Source: Spirodela intermedia (Eukaryota > Streptophyta > Magnoliopsida > Alismatales > Araceae). From it: 64,000 bases of DNA. Made by a program: the position numbers and the translations under genes. The notes beneath the pieces are model-generated. The model was not told the origin of the DNA. It did no database searches and saw nothing but the letters and a program-made list of their open reading frames with translations. This document shows positions 1 to 12,495 of the stretch, piece by piece; the stretch's first letter is position 1, and the number at the start of each line of letters is the position of its first letter. Location of the stretch: positions 2,457,001-2,521,000 of the forward strand of contig LR746273.1 of NCBI GenBank assembly GCA_902729315.2, read 5' to 3'.

Positions 1-482
1 GATAGCAGACCATGGAATGGGATGAGACGCCCAGAAGCCAGGCTGGACAAGATTTTGACGTGCCCTCTCCGGAAGCCCGAAGCCCGTTTTCCTTCTTATC
101 ATCTCTACCTTTCGGTCACCTCTCTCTCTCTCTAGACAGAAACTTAAGGGTATGTCAACGCTGTCATCACGCCGGGTTAGGATAACATACAGAAGAAACT
201 GTAGGAAGAGCTTCGAGAGATTGATAGGAGAGCTTTGGTTTTTTACCGGTCGCATTGCTAGCTTTGGTCACTACCGCAGTCTAATGGGCTGAAATGGGTC
301 ATGCATGATGAGTCAACTTTAAATCTTGTCCCAGCTCCCGGTTTTCTGGTTCGAGTCGGCATGAAAGCGATTCAAGCGTCTGTTATTCGCCACAAAGGCT
401 CAAACCTTGACCCTTATCTTTCTCATAAATGTAGTCTTTTTTCTCAATTAAATAGTTCAAAAGGATATATATATATATATAC

Positions 483-484
<2 letters not shown>

Positions 485-577
<93 letters not shown>
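485..577. repeat. (AG)n microsatellite, about 93 bp
   Basis: An uninterrupted AG dinucleotide run, preceded by a short TA run at about 466-481. It is the longest perfect AG run in the left arm of the window. Confidence 0.97.
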
Positions 578-580
<3 letters not shown>

Positions 581-1612
581 ACAGAACAAGCGAGTGATCG
601 CGAGACAATCATGTGATGAGGAAAATATTCAGTATACTACTGAGTCATGCATAATCTTGCTTGTGTTTAGTCTCAGACAAAGCACGAGACGAGAAAAACA
701 CTCGTTAGACCACCAAGTCAGCTTCCATCCATCCAGTCCCTGCCTCATTTTTTTTCCAGGGTTGACTTTTTGGGGGCCAATCTTAGATTCATCCTCAGAT
801 GCAAGTTGAGAGCCGAAACTGAAGCATTTGATTTTCCGTGTTTCAATGTGATCTGTGAATGCATCATGGGTAGAATGTTCTCTTCTAGATTGGTACTCGA
901 TCTAAATCGAAATGGCACACCATCTACTATAATTTATTTTTTTATAATTTTTTTTTCTGCAGATATCACGAAAATGAGGATACTTTTTGTTTAATACTGC
1001 GTTAAACTTTTCAGTTATCTGATATTATTCCGTCAGGAACACCCGGTGCAATTCATTTCCGCTCTTTAAGTGCAGCGTACAGCGAAATATAATTATTTCA
1101 CTAAAAAAGAGAATTTAGATGGAATAAACAACGACCAAAAATAGTTATATTTTTCCAAAATTATCGAAGGATGAGACCATGTACATTGACTCTGGTTCTG
1201 TTAACCATACTGAATGTATTCCGTTTTAAACCCTAGATCCCCCACTTAGATACTCCATGCAGTGACCCGCTTGGTTCCTGAATCATAGAAACCGTGGATC
1301 TCAGTTTCTTCTACGAGGGCAGAGCGGGGATGTGATCTGTGCCCGGGAAAACCAATGTCTGGTGGGAAGAACGAGGGATCTGGTAAAGGAAAGCTTTGGA
1401 TGCTCCCTTTATTCGAAAGCATGTCGCAGAGGATCAGGCACAAGCTGGAAGGGGAATGATGAGCCTCACCTCAGGGAAACGACCCTCAGGGCATCATCTG
1501 AATGCACCGCAGAAAAAAAAAGGAGATATCTTGCTTGCAGAGAGATCTGTGCTGTGATTTAGGGTTCTTGTTCCGGGACGACGGAGTTCAGCAGCCCAAA
1601 CTGGATATGTTT

Positions 1613-1651
1613 GTGCGTGCGTGCGTGCGTGCGTGCGCGTGTGTGTGCGTA

Positions 1652-1712
<61 letters not shown>
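1613..1712. repeat. Compound microsatellite (GCGT)n-(GT)n-(CG)n-(AG)n
   Basis: Four simple-repeat types follow each other without a gap: GCGT tetranucleotides, then GT, then alternating CG (about 1652-1666), then AG up to 1712. The GT and CG parts are alternating purine-pyrimidine DNA of the kind that can adopt Z-form; that property is known for the sequence class and is not shown here. Confidence 0.95.
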
Positions 1713-1714
<2 letters not shown>

Positions 1715-2099
1715 GATCTCCAGGAAGCTGGAGACCTCCCGAGATCTGTCAGGCAGACCGGCGGAGATCACTGCCTCCACTGTCCCTGCGTGCCTGTCTC
1801 ATGGCAACCGCCGGCGAAATACACCACTTCAGGGGACGGCGGCGGCGGGTTGGGGTTGGGTGCGCTTCAGGTGTCTCTATGATTATCCCCATCACCATCA
1901 CTGTACCAAAGACGAGCATGCGTACCGAAAAAGGAATGAATGCTCTCATGGTCTCAGGCGGCTATCGTGGTCATCGCAGAAGACGGGAAGTCCCGCGGCT
2001 TCGGACAAGGACGACGGCGGCGTAGAAGATGGACGGGAAAGCAACAGATGCGCCGGAGGAGGGCCTGGCGAGGTAGCTGAGTGAAGAAAAGAGAAAACA

Positions 2100-2279
2100 A
2101 TGTTGAACCTACGGCCTCTCAAAATCCTGGAATCTGTTTCCAGAGGCGTCCTCCGGCGAGCTCTGTCGGCAATTCCACCGGCGTCGCTCGGGAACATGAA
2201 GCTCCATTCTAAGACATCTCCGCCCCATGAGATCTCGGAGATGGATATGAAGATGTGGTTAGCATATCTGAGTGATTAG
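2100..2279 (+). CDS. Possible 59-aa small protein, unrecognised
   Basis: An ATG-to-TAG frame of 59 codons plus stop. The first 25 residues contain five arginines or lysines and no acidic residue except Glu11, in a pattern (KILESVSRGVLRRALS) that could form a basic amphipathic helix like a mitochondrial presequence. The C-terminal part is Met-rich. I do not recognise a family and see no intron or neighbour that supports it. It may equally be chance coding potential. Confidence 0.2.
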   Translation: MLNLRPLKILESVSRGVLRRALSAIPPASLGNMKLHSKTSPPHEISEMDMKMWLAYLSD

Positions 2280-3610
2280 ATCCAACTGTCGGCTAATCAA
2301 ATCGACGATCATTTGATTGAGATCGAGATGAGGATGAGAACTACAGATTTAGCCTACCGATCAAATTCCGACCACTATGGATGAACAGTATCTTCTCATA
2401 GAGATCATGACCATGAGATAGTGAAACATGATGACCATGGCATAGCGAAGTATCATAACCAGGGTGGGGTCCAGAGGAAGAAGAAGAAGACCCATCATGG
2501 AAAGCACTGACAGACGATCATCCGACAAGAGTGATGGCGGGGTTTCTATAACAAATGGACCACCCGAAGGAAAAATTCTGAATTGGTTCAGTGTAGATAA
2601 TTTGCTTTCTATCCCTCACCGCCTGCTATAGAAATGGGAGGGGCGACATGGAGCCTCCTGGTTTCTCAATGTAACTAAGATGAGGGTTCTCCAAGTAGTC
2701 AATCTTCGTCTCGTTCACAACATCTAATTCCGCGCAAAGAGACGAGAGAGACCGGAAGCCCTCATCTTCTTCTCGTCTCCTGCTTCCTCTTTGTCTAAAT
2801 AAGTTAAAGGAAAATTATAAGCCCATCGCTGAGAAGGAAAGGGTGGGGGGAAAGGAGCAAGCCTCAATTCTTATGCCGTTGACATCGCTCCGGACGGCCA
2901 TGATGGATCTGGGCATTCCTTAAAGGTGAGAGGAGACAGAATCATGAGCTTGATAAAAATAAATGGATGGGCGGAGGATGCCGAGAGCTTCGTGTTTGCT
3001 GCAAAAGGAGGAGAGGGTGGGGGGGCCCGCCCTCTATCCCCCCCATCTCTCTTCCCCTCCAGACCCCTTCTATTGCCCTTTCTCGCTGAGTGCTCAGCTC
3101 AGGGTTTCCAAGCCTTGAGCATCTCTACTTCACTAATCATCAGAGCTCTCTGTACCCAGGTTGAGGAAGAAGGAAGCAACGAGACCGAGAAAAAGCCCCA
3201 TCAAAATATTCCCTTTCCAGGCAACGAGATGGCTGAGTTAAGAGAGAGGAAGAGGAAGAAGGAGAGAGAGACAGTCCGTATATGGCTAGATGGGAGGGTG
3301 GTCCTCTACTACGGACTAAAGGTAAAGTGTCGGTGTAGGGTTGCTACTGCGGGGCTCACAGACAAAGGGTGGGAAAGAAGAGAACTACTGCCAGTGCAAA
3401 TACCTGCTCAGCTTCCTAAGGGAGGATTTCCGCAGTGTCTTGGAGAGCCGTGTTTTGGCAGTCCTCGTGGGATTCAAGGGAGGCTCTGCGTACCAGTGCC
3501 CTGGACATTCATCATGGAGGACGATAAGGGTGCACACCCTAGGGCCTTTCACCTGCCTCCTGTATTCCCTCTGGCTAGCCTCCGGGTTAGGCAATCAGCA
3601 GAACCAACAG

Positions 3611-3647
<37 letters not shown>

Positions 3648-4250
3648 CATGTCTGGACCGCCTACGCTTCGGGTTGTGGCCCTGAAGGGAAGGGGGAGGA
3701 ACAAACGAACATGCCGAGCCTCTCGACCACAGTTGCCCCACTGGATCAGAGATGGACGGAGACAGCGAGAGAGAGAGAGAGGGAGTAGAAAATGTATCAG
3801 GATTATATAAATAAAAACTCATTAACCGGTTTTCTCGTAGACCTAGAACATCCGCAGAAAGCCACTACATGGGCACCAAGCTCAAGGACCGGGTGCTCGC
3901 TCGAAACGCTAGCGTGCCCAATCGAAAGTAACTACTGTGGTCTTATCCTTGCTGTTTTCTACCACTTTAACAGATAACTTATGGTTCAGGCGAGGGTTTC
4001 TACGAATGGGTCACTGTTCATAAGTTGACCCAATTCGACTTCCACCTCCAATGCGACAGACAGATGAGTCTTTGTTTTCTATTGAAAGTCTATCATAATA
4101 TAAACTTGGTCATAACTTGTCCGCGAACACATACTCGATCTTATAATTTCCTAATTGGCGCAAAGATTTATCAGGGTTAGGATCAGGGATGTTCACCGGG
4201 GAATTATGTTCAGAACTCTCAACATGCCCCAGCCTGATCATACTTGGAGT

Positions 4251-4308
<58 letters not shown>

Positions 4309-4750
4309 AGGATGCCAATTGTCACCCTTGTACAATCAACTTTGGATTAAAATTTTCATGCATTAAAGTTTGATATTGTTATATAACTAGAAAAGTGGAG
4401 GAATCTCCGATGTGATTTTATGCATGTAGTCCTTTTACCTAGGCTACGTGCATGGAAAAGAGACCAAAGCTCGGAAGGGACCTAGAACGCCGACGAGATG
4501 AACCCTTGTCACCTCCTCTCTTCTTCCAAAAGGGTGTAAGAACAAAAAGAAGGAGAGCGGGAGATGCTTCATCTCTCTCCCTCCCTCCCTCCCTCCCTCT
4601 CTCTCTCTCTATTTTCAAACCATTCATGTCCCATCTCGCAAAAGTTTCTACTGTTAGTCTGAGCCCTTGAAACGATTTGGTGTGACACTCGTTATTTATG
4701 GGTCGTGTCTGCGGCAACCCTCGCTGTCTACCAAGCTACCTAGCAACTCC

Positions 4751-4799
<49 letters not shown>

Positions 4800-7249
4800 G
4801 CCACATCTGTATCTCTCCTGGAGCAGTCTGCGTATACGTTTCCTATCTCTCTCTGGAGCACTCTATGTTTACAAGGAGTTTCCAGCTTCGGTAACATGTA
4901 CGATTGATAACGTCTGCAAAGGGTGGTAGGTTAGCGTGAAGGTGACCTCTCTCTCTCTCTCGCTCCCTCTCTTTCTCTCCCTTCTCTCTCTATCGATTCC
5001 ACTGCATCTATCACTATCTTCCAACCGATGCATGTTTCCGTGCAACATGCGTGGTTGACGGAGCACCCAGATGGCAGTTTGCGTGCGTCACGGTCCACGG
5101 AATGTCTTCATGCAGAGGGAGAGAAGAAGAGAGAGAGAGAGAGAGAGAGAGAGGCAATCAAACGGGGCACTCCCAAGAAGCTGCGGGTCCCCATTCCCTC
5201 AAAATGGGAATACTCGACAGCGACGGGCCCCTCAAAATGGGTCGGTGTCTCTCCGCCTCTTCTGCCATTCAAATATACCACATAGCCAAGCGAACTCTGC
5301 ACCGCCGGACCAACTTAAAATTCCTCCCAACTCCGAGTCTATAATTTTTCCACTCAGTCGCAGAGATGTCAGTCTGCGGAGGGCAGACTGTCGCGGACCA
5401 TCTGACCCTTACGTTGTTCCCGAGGAAGCAGCTGACCGTTTCTCTACGCACAAAGAAACACCAGAATATCCCCCGCTCCCCCCGCCGCAGAATACTGGTA
5501 GTTAATGGCGTATTTTCCGAGCTGCTATTTTCACCCCCCCCCCCTTGCTTACCCTCCCCCCCTCGAAATTTCAGGAAATTACGTTCAAAAGGTAATTACT
5601 AAACAAATACCGTTATTTCGTCGTGAATAAAAATATAATATTTTTTCAAATTTAGTAAATTTACTCCCATGGTTGGGACTACCCACATGAAAGGAAGTAG
5701 GTGGGCACACAGCTAGTAGTAGGTAGAAAGAAGGGGAAGGGGGTAGCTTTATAGGGGGGGGATAATTTATTTTTAACTAGAGAAAAATATAATTACCGTT
5801 TTAAATCTCGTATACGTACAAGCAGAAAGATTACTCTCTGAATATTTTTATCTTGCAAAGTATGTTATGTCTACTTTCATGGTCTTGCATATTACGGTGG
5901 CTGCTTTCCATTGTATCCCTTTTAAAAAATAATAACAAAAAAATTTAAGTTCTAACCTAAGTAAATCTTTATATGATAAAAAAAGATAAAAACCCAGTAT
6001 TTATAGGAGCTGGCATATTTAAAAACATATGTTGCCGCAGAAATTTGGGTTTGTTTCCAAAGGCTGTATCAGTGTGGGATCCGTTGCAATGGAAGATCTT
6101 CCTTAGATACCAAACTGATGAGAATGATCCTCATTTTATTAATCAATTCTTGACATATTCTGTATGGATTGTCTTGTACAATGCTATAAATAGATAATAA
6201 AATGCCCATATTTCCAAATGTAGAATTTTTTTATCCTTCTCTCATGAACATAATCACATATAGTCCATCTTTCTCTGTCCTCCCGTCCCAAAGCTGTCCT
6301 TCGGAGCACAAACCCCATCACCCTACGGTTGAATCATAAAAACTCGTGTGACCCATAACCGGTTTTATGAGGTTTCCTTTGTATCTGGGTTCTATCATGA
6401 CCCTGAAAAATAAGAAAAAAGGTGAGATCTTTAAGGTCAGACTGATACCCGTTAGAAGCCATTATGGGCAAAGACTTGCCGATGGCAGACCCCGTGAAAT
6501 ATGGTCAACATGGGAGTTCATTTTGGCTGGTAACAGCACCCCTCCCTCCCTCCTCCTCCCTGGAAGTCATCCTCGAGAGGAAATTATCAGGGGATGGAGA
6601 TCTCTGAAGATCACAGGGTGCAGGTTCGTAGGCATTTGGAGCATGTAGCGTCATTCATGGCCCCTGCTCTACTTTGAATACATAGATGATGATAATGGGT
6701 GTCGCTAAGAGTAGCCGCTGATTGAGACGGGGATGGGAGGTGATGATGCCTCCCTCGTCTCTGCCCTCGGACTCAATCGAGTATCGACGATGAGTAGAGA
6801 AGTGAGGCTAAGATCTCAGCGAGAGAGAGAGAGAGGTAGCAGATGTGTCGTCTTCTTGCCTTTTGCTTTTGGTTGTTAAATCGAATAAAAAGGGAATAAT
6901 GGCCTCCCCGCTGGGTTCTCTCTCCCCATTCTAGCAGCCGCTCCGTTCTAGCTTCCTCTGTGCGTGAGCTGTTGCCTTCTTCTGCTTTTGTAGTTTTTTC
7001 TTGGGCTAGTCGGTCGGTTTTGTCTCGTTGGAGTCGAGGTAGGGGGGAAACTGCCCAGGGACTGGAGGCCCGGAAGATAGAGTTCACAGGTTCACAGGTT
7101 ACCTGTTCTCTCTCTCTCTCTCTCGTTCTCTCTCGCCTTCTTCACAGATTCTTCTCTCACGCAGAGCTGCGTGAAGCTGCCGTTCACGGTCTAACCTCTA
7201 CCTCCACACTGTCTATGTGCTTGTCTGTCTGTCTGTCCGTCTGTCTTCC

Positions 7250-7298
<49 letters not shown>

Positions 7299-7490
7299 CC
7301 CCCCTTTATGTGCAGCATGTGGTTTTGCTACACAAAACTGCTCGCGACTTCACATTCGAAAGCCGCTTTTTCTTCCTCCTCCCCTTGGGGTTTTAGCTGT
7401 TTTTAATCCTCTCTCTGACCCTCTCCTTCACTCCTAACGGCACCCCTTCAAACGTCCGGGGGCCACTGAACCATCGTGTCTCCAGTAGGT
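2280..7490. other. Non-coding region with many AG/CT tracts, upstream of the LHW-like gene
   Basis: No supportable gene is seen in 5.2 kb. Perfect or near-perfect AG/CT tracts occur at about 3611-3644, 4252-4304, 4580-4610, 4753-4797, 4949-4990, 5129-5153, 7103-7124 and 7256-7292. A C-run interrupts 5534-5555. The last kilobase is pyrimidine-rich and may include the promoter and 5' leader of the downstream bHLH gene. The longest open frame (2926-3810) is rejected because much of it is translated AG repeat and purine-rich DNA. Confidence 0.6.
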
Positions 7491-7772
7491 GATCTTGGAG
7501 AGAAGAAACCTCGCTTCTCCTTCCAAATCGTTTATCTTCCCTCCTCCCTCCTCTTTCACATCGCTTCTCTTCTGCTTCCTCCTCAGATTTCTCCTCCCGG
7601 TGATCCCTTTCTCTCTCTTGCCTGTCCACGGAAGAAGGCGGGCTTCTGCCCCCGCCGGTTTCCGTGCGGCGAATAGGGCGACTCGTTTAGGGAGATCACT
7701 TTGCAGTGGGTCTGTCGAGTCGACTCGTCTGCTTCTACCCGTGTTCCTGACCGTGAGCTTCCTCGCCGTCGG

Positions 7773-7808
7773 ATGGTCGGCCGCAGCCTGCAATGGAATC
7801 GGCTCTGA
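7773..7808 (+). promoter_or_regulatory. Short uORF overlapping the start of the LHW-like CDS
   Basis: An ATG 20 bases before the chosen start opens an 11-codon frame that ends at a TGA inside codons 5-6 of the main frame. The upstream ATG has a C at -3, while the main ATG has G at -3 and G at +4, so the main start sits in the better context. If the transcript includes it, this uORF would lower initiation at the main start. The transcript start is not visible in the sequence. Confidence 0.35.
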
Positions 7809-8014
7809 AAGCGGTCCTGAGAAGACTGTGCTCCCTCCATGGTTGGCTCTACGGCGTGTTCCTGCAAGCCAGCCTCGGCGATCCCGGGTAATGGCCGTCG
7901 GCGCACTTCATGTCTCTCTCTACCTCGATCATTTTCTCGTGTGCGCACCCAGCTGTTGTGTGGGTTTCCTCGCGTTCTCTTCGAGTCTGCATCGTGGGTT
8001 TCACCCAGATCAGC

Positions 8015-8071
<57 letters not shown>

Positions 8072-8968
8072 ATATGTATTGATTTGTGTTGGTCTTTTCT
8101 GTTGTTCTTGTTCATCGTTTCCTTCTTTTTTCTCCCATTTATCTTATTTTGTCCAATAAAAAGTGTCACTACGTCGAGTTTCTCCGATTTTGGGGCGATC
8201 TGAAGCTATTCCATGGTAGAACGGACGTTATTCGTCTTCAATTGGACGACGATCATCCCGTCCTCTCCGTAGCTTCCTGCAACAGTCGCGGGTTTTCCGG
8301 TTTCTACGATCGAGCGGCAATCCCCTTTCGTCCAAGATTTTACTATCGTTCTTGAGCAGAACGCTGCTTCCCCTGAGCTGTGGGTGGTTTGACTTTCCCC
8401 GCGCATGCTTCAACCAACTTCCCCAGAAGACCTGCTCGCGTATATGATGCAACACGCCGTCCAGAATGCTTGTTGTGCTTATTAGATCCTTGATGCACCC
8501 CATGGACAGGTTGCTCGCCCCAGTAGAAATCTACCACGAAGAGCGGACTCCCGCCGGGATCATCGATGCTCTGCGCCGCGTTCACAGATTGGGCCAAGGG
8601 TATGCTCGTCACTCGATGAGTATGTTATTTGATAAACTTTTTTTTTTTCCTCCCATTCCTGGAAGCTTCCTATGGATTTGTGTAATCTAGTTTTTCTCTA
8701 ATGGTGATCATTGTTTGATCTTTAGCCTGCGGAATTATGAGAGAGAAACTCATGTTCTTGAGAGTGTCTGCTGACCATTCAGTGGTTTTCCGATTTTTCT
8801 CTTTCTAGAACTATCAGCAAGGTAGTCTTGAGCCGGGGGCATCACTGGATCTCCTCAGATAGTCACTCCCTCGACCCTTTCGGCGCCATCAAGGTAGAAT
8901 CAACCGACAGTTGCTACTTTCACGAAATTCTTGAGTTGAAGCTGCAATTTCTTGCAGGAATAAAGGTT

Positions 8969-9005
<37 letters not shown>

Positions 9006-11645
9006 ATTTACATGATATAATTTCTTCTGAAAGAAATGATTCCCTGATCCTTCAATCATATTTTCGTGTATATTTTACAGACTGTTGCAGCCGTGTCTTT
9101 GCTTCCATTCGGTGTTGTCCTGTTCGGCTCCACTCTGAAGGTGAGAACCTACAGAGCCATGAACGTGAAGAACATCAATCTGTCCTGCATAAATGCTGAC
9201 ATTAGTTCCCCCGCGAGCTATAGTCCTTAAGTGTATTCCTAATTTGTGGGTTTGATTAAAATCAGCTGATCGATGATGTGTTTAGTTTCCAATTAAGGAA
9301 AATTTTCTTCTTTGTCATCTTGCACCCTGCCCGTTTTCCTTATTTTATCCACATCTCAATCATACTTTCTGGTCAGAGTTCTAGTCGAAGTCTTGACCAT
9401 TTCCATACCTTGAAATCCTGTGGTTTCCATGAATGAGGGCTCTTGAATGTGGTCAAAAATGGGTATTTAACATTTCTGTTGATATCTAAATGCTCGAAGA
9501 CAGAATAGCTTCGCATCATGATCAGAAAATCATAGGTAATCAAAGAAGATTACAACATTCCTGATTGATGGGTTTAATTATATCCGGATGATCGAAGATG
9601 GGCTTGGTTTAAAATCAAGGAAAATTGACGCCATGTCCCTTTTTTTGTACCCTGTCAGGTTCCCGAGAGCTCAGACTTTGTCAACCAGATCAGGCACAGT
9701 TTTAGGAAGCTTGGGAATTTCTCGGGGCTCCTCCATGGAGGCGATCAGAATTCAAGCATTAGAGAGGGAGCACAAGAACTGCCAGGGGGGTTATCTTCGT
9801 TGGTTCTGTCTGGAAATTTCTGCGAGGACGTGTACAGAGCCATGGTGAGGCCCGCGTTGGCTTCTGTGCAGATGCTTCCTCCTGATGGCCCCAATCCTGC
9901 TAGATTGGTTAGGGAAAGCTATGCCATCGATCAATGGCTGCCATCGATTAGGGGCGGCTCGTCGGGCTGTGATCCTCCACATCCCACGGATTGGGAGGTG
10001 GAGAGATTTCTATTATCGTCAGAAGGTGAGGACCTTCCTGGTCTTCTCCCCTTGTCCTCTCAAGATCGAGATGAGGGCTGCCGTGGGCCCACTGGAGATT
10101 CTCTCGGGAAGAGCTGCGCCGAGGGAGGGAGCACTTCCGGTCAGCTCGAGGGGATTCCCTCAGACTTTGACCTGTTCGAGGGCATGGAACTGGATCTCAG
10201 GAAAGCATTCCTCGGGCAGGCATTCTGGGACGACGTTTTTGTGTCGACGGAGGACGGGGATCTCAAGAATGTGTTGGCTTTTCCAGAGAAAGAAAAGGTT
10301 GACTCTTCCACCAGCCATTCTTCTGCCATCAGCAATGCAAAATCGGTCAACAATCTTGAGCCCGAGAACCAGTACTCCGCATCCTCTGACTTTGGAGGGC
10401 AGTTGACTGACATGGAAACTTTGGATCTGTCGATCCCCGTATATGGAGGTGATGGGATCCGAACAGAGTCCTCTGGTGGAGCGCCGTTGGTGTCTGAATT
10501 TGGTCAACTGTTTGGCGACAGCTGTAGTCGGAGTCCTGGGAATTCTGTGGTGGGGTGTCTCCTGAAGACTGGAGAAGGTGGCAAGGCCCCGAAGAAGAGG
10601 GCCCGGCCCGGGGAGAGCACCCGGCCCAGGCCCAGAGACCGTCAGCAGATTCAAGACCGAGTCAAGGAGCTGAGGGAAATCGTCCCCAATGGGGCAAAGG
10701 TTGACTTTTTTTCCCGGTCTCCCCTGGTTATTTCTTTACATGGATTATGATGAGCAACGACTTGGCTAAAAGTTTGTTTTTATGCAACAGTGTAGTATCG
10801 ATGCTTTGCTGGCTCGGACAGTCAACCATATGCTGTTCTTGCAAGGAGTGATCAAATACGCTGACAAAATTAAACAAACTGATGAGCCAAAGGTGATTCA
10901 TTTTCTGGTCCTCACCGATCATCTGAAGTTGACTTTTATTTCCTCTGAGAAACTCGATTCAATTCGTTTTTTTTTTTTTGTTCTTGTAAAATAATAGATG
11001 ATCACCGAGGAGAGTGGCATCATTTTGAGGGATGACCACGGCGGTGCCACCTGGGCGTATGAAGTGGCAGGTCAAACCATTGTCTGCCCTGCGTCCATTC
11101 AGGAAGTCAACCCCCTCGGTCAGATGCTCATCGAGGTGATCCACTACCCGCATTTTCTTCTGATGTGATGTGGTTGACTAAAATATTATCCTCACTGTTG
11201 TTGACTTTCGTTCTGTTCCGTAGATTCTCTGTGAAGATCATGGGTCTTTCCTCGAGATTGCGGATTCCATCCGTGGGTTCGGGTTGACCATCCTGAAAGG
11301 CGTGATGGAGGCCCGCAATCGGAGAATATGGGCGCGGTTCCTGGTCGAGGTAGGACCAGCCGGAACAAAGATCCTCAGCTTATGTGGTTGACTTTGCTTC
11401 AATCGGGAAGAACATGGGGCGAACTTGTTTGACCTTGGATTCAACTTTGACTTACGCAGGCGAATCGGAATACCAACAGGATGGAGATATTTCTGCATCT
11501 GGTTCAGCTCCTGGCGAAGATGTCTGGAAGTGGCGGCTCTAAAGATGGCCCGGGCAGGGTCATTGACTGCGGGATTTCCGGAGTGGGAGCTTATCAGCAA
11601 TCTCTCATGGCAGTGCCGTCCGGGTCAGCAGATCGGGCCAGGTGA
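7793..11645 (+). CDS. LONESOME HIGHWAY-class atypical bHLH transcription factor
   Basis: Nine exons with GT-AG borders in matching phase: 7793-7887, 8510-8599, 8809-8965, 9081-9140, 9659-10699, 10791-10892, 10998-11135, 11224-11349, 11460-11645 (664 aa). Residues 1-141 form the MYC/LHW N-terminal domain: the start reads ALKAVLRRLCSLHGWLYGVF, and further motifs are GHHWISSD and TVAAVSLLPFGVVLFGST. An acidic middle follows. A basic stretch KKRARPG leads into the bHLH at about 446-511, and a C-terminal ACT-like part spans 516-664. The basic region lacks the usual Glu-Arg DNA-contact residues, as is known for LHW proteins. In Arabidopsis these factors pair with TMO5-type bHLHs in the nucleus to drive periclinal divisions and vascular patterning. 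Which LHW paralogue this is cannot be decided. Introns 1 and 3 contain CT microsatellites. The gene converges on the PUX10-like gene. Confidence 0.93.
8021..8067. repeat. (CT)n microsatellite in intron 1 of the LHW-like gene
   Basis: A perfect CT run of about 47 bp, 130 bases downstream of the exon 1 donor. A second CT run lies in intron 3 at about 8972-9000, directly after the exon 3 donor. Confidence 0.95.
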
Positions 11646-11763
11646 CTGCTAGAAATCATCTCTGAATTCTCTGTGGAGGGAGGGTACTCGTGGGCTGGAG
11701 ATCAAAATGACCATTATTGGCAAATTCGATGGTGTAAATAGCTTGGCTTCTTCCATCTTCGTT

Positions 11764-12187
11764 CTCCTCATGGGCATAGCTCGTATCTTCCAAGGCTTCA
11801 TTCCCATGCTTGCCCTGTCCGTAGAATGGCCTCTCTCTCTCTCTCTCCCTCTCTCTCTCTCGCTACTTGCTCTCATCGGGTCCGGGCTTGGACCCACTCA
11901 GAACAAGCCCATTTTTTCGGATTTTCACTAAGCTTCTCCTGAACTCTGAGCTTGTAGAAGATACCCGGGCTAAAAGGGGGCTTGTAGGAGCGTCATTTAT
12001 GAGGACCATAGCTCTTCTCTTCCAAGGCTTCATTCCCATGTCTGTCCTGTGCGTAGAATGCTCTCTCTCTCTCTCTCTCTCTCTCTCTACGTGCGCTCAT
12101 CGGGTCCGGGCTTGGGCCCACTCATAAGAAAAGCTCATTCTTTTCGGATCGTCACTAAGCTTCTCCTGAATGCTGAGCTTGTAGAAT
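11764..12187. repeat. Two-copy direct repeat of about 190-200 bp in the intergenic gap
   Basis: Copy 1 (about 11764-11962) and copy 2 (about 12001-12187) share the same order of landmarks: TTCCAAGGCTTCATTCCCATG, a GTAGAATG box, a CT tract, TCATCGGGTCCGGGCTTGG, and CTAAGCTTCTCCTGAA followed by GAGCTTGTAGAA. Each copy carries its own CT tract, and the tracts differ in length. The pair fills half of the 850 bp between the convergent LHW-like and PUX10-like genes, so it may lie in either 3' UTR. Confidence 0.9.
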
Positions 12188-12495
12188 AAATCACGATCTA
12201 CAGACAGTACTACTGAAACAAAGAAAAAAAAATCATGGGTTTTTGAATGGCTGCATCTGGTTACAGAAAGAAACCCTAGAAAACGTTTTTTTTTCTTTCT
12301 TCCAGTGAAGGATCCACAGTACTTATGAACAAGAGCCTCATCTGTGAACAGAGCAAGCCAGAGTTTTCCAACCCAAAAGCCATTCAAATCTACGGTACTC
12401 ATAAATCTATGACCAACAGTGCTCATAAGTCTCCAGTCCCAGGTTTCTGATGGAGAGAGAGAGAGAGAGAGAGCCAGCGTGAGCTGGGGCCCCTC

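Larger units (their letters stand above)
1..2099. other. Non-coding, microsatellite-rich flank
   Basis: No reading frame here resembles a known protein. The open frames are short and several consist only of translated AG/CT repeat. The stretch holds a long AG tract at 485-577 and a compound GCGT/CG/AG tract at 1613-1712. It could be promoter or spacer DNA of a gene outside the window; nothing in the sequence decides this. Confidence 0.6.

Noticed and set aside
2926-3810. 294-aa open frame
   Set aside because: Large parts are translated AG repeat (Arg-Glu runs) and purine-rich DNA, no domain is recognisable, and other frames of the same stretch are open for the same reason.
7489-8082. 197-aa frame overlapping exon 1 of the LHW-like gene
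   Set aside because: It is in another frame than the conserved N-terminal domain and ends in translated CT repeat.
10160-10654. 164-aa antisense frame inside the large LHW-like exon
   Set aside because: It is a shadow of a GC-rich coding exon; no independent similarity.
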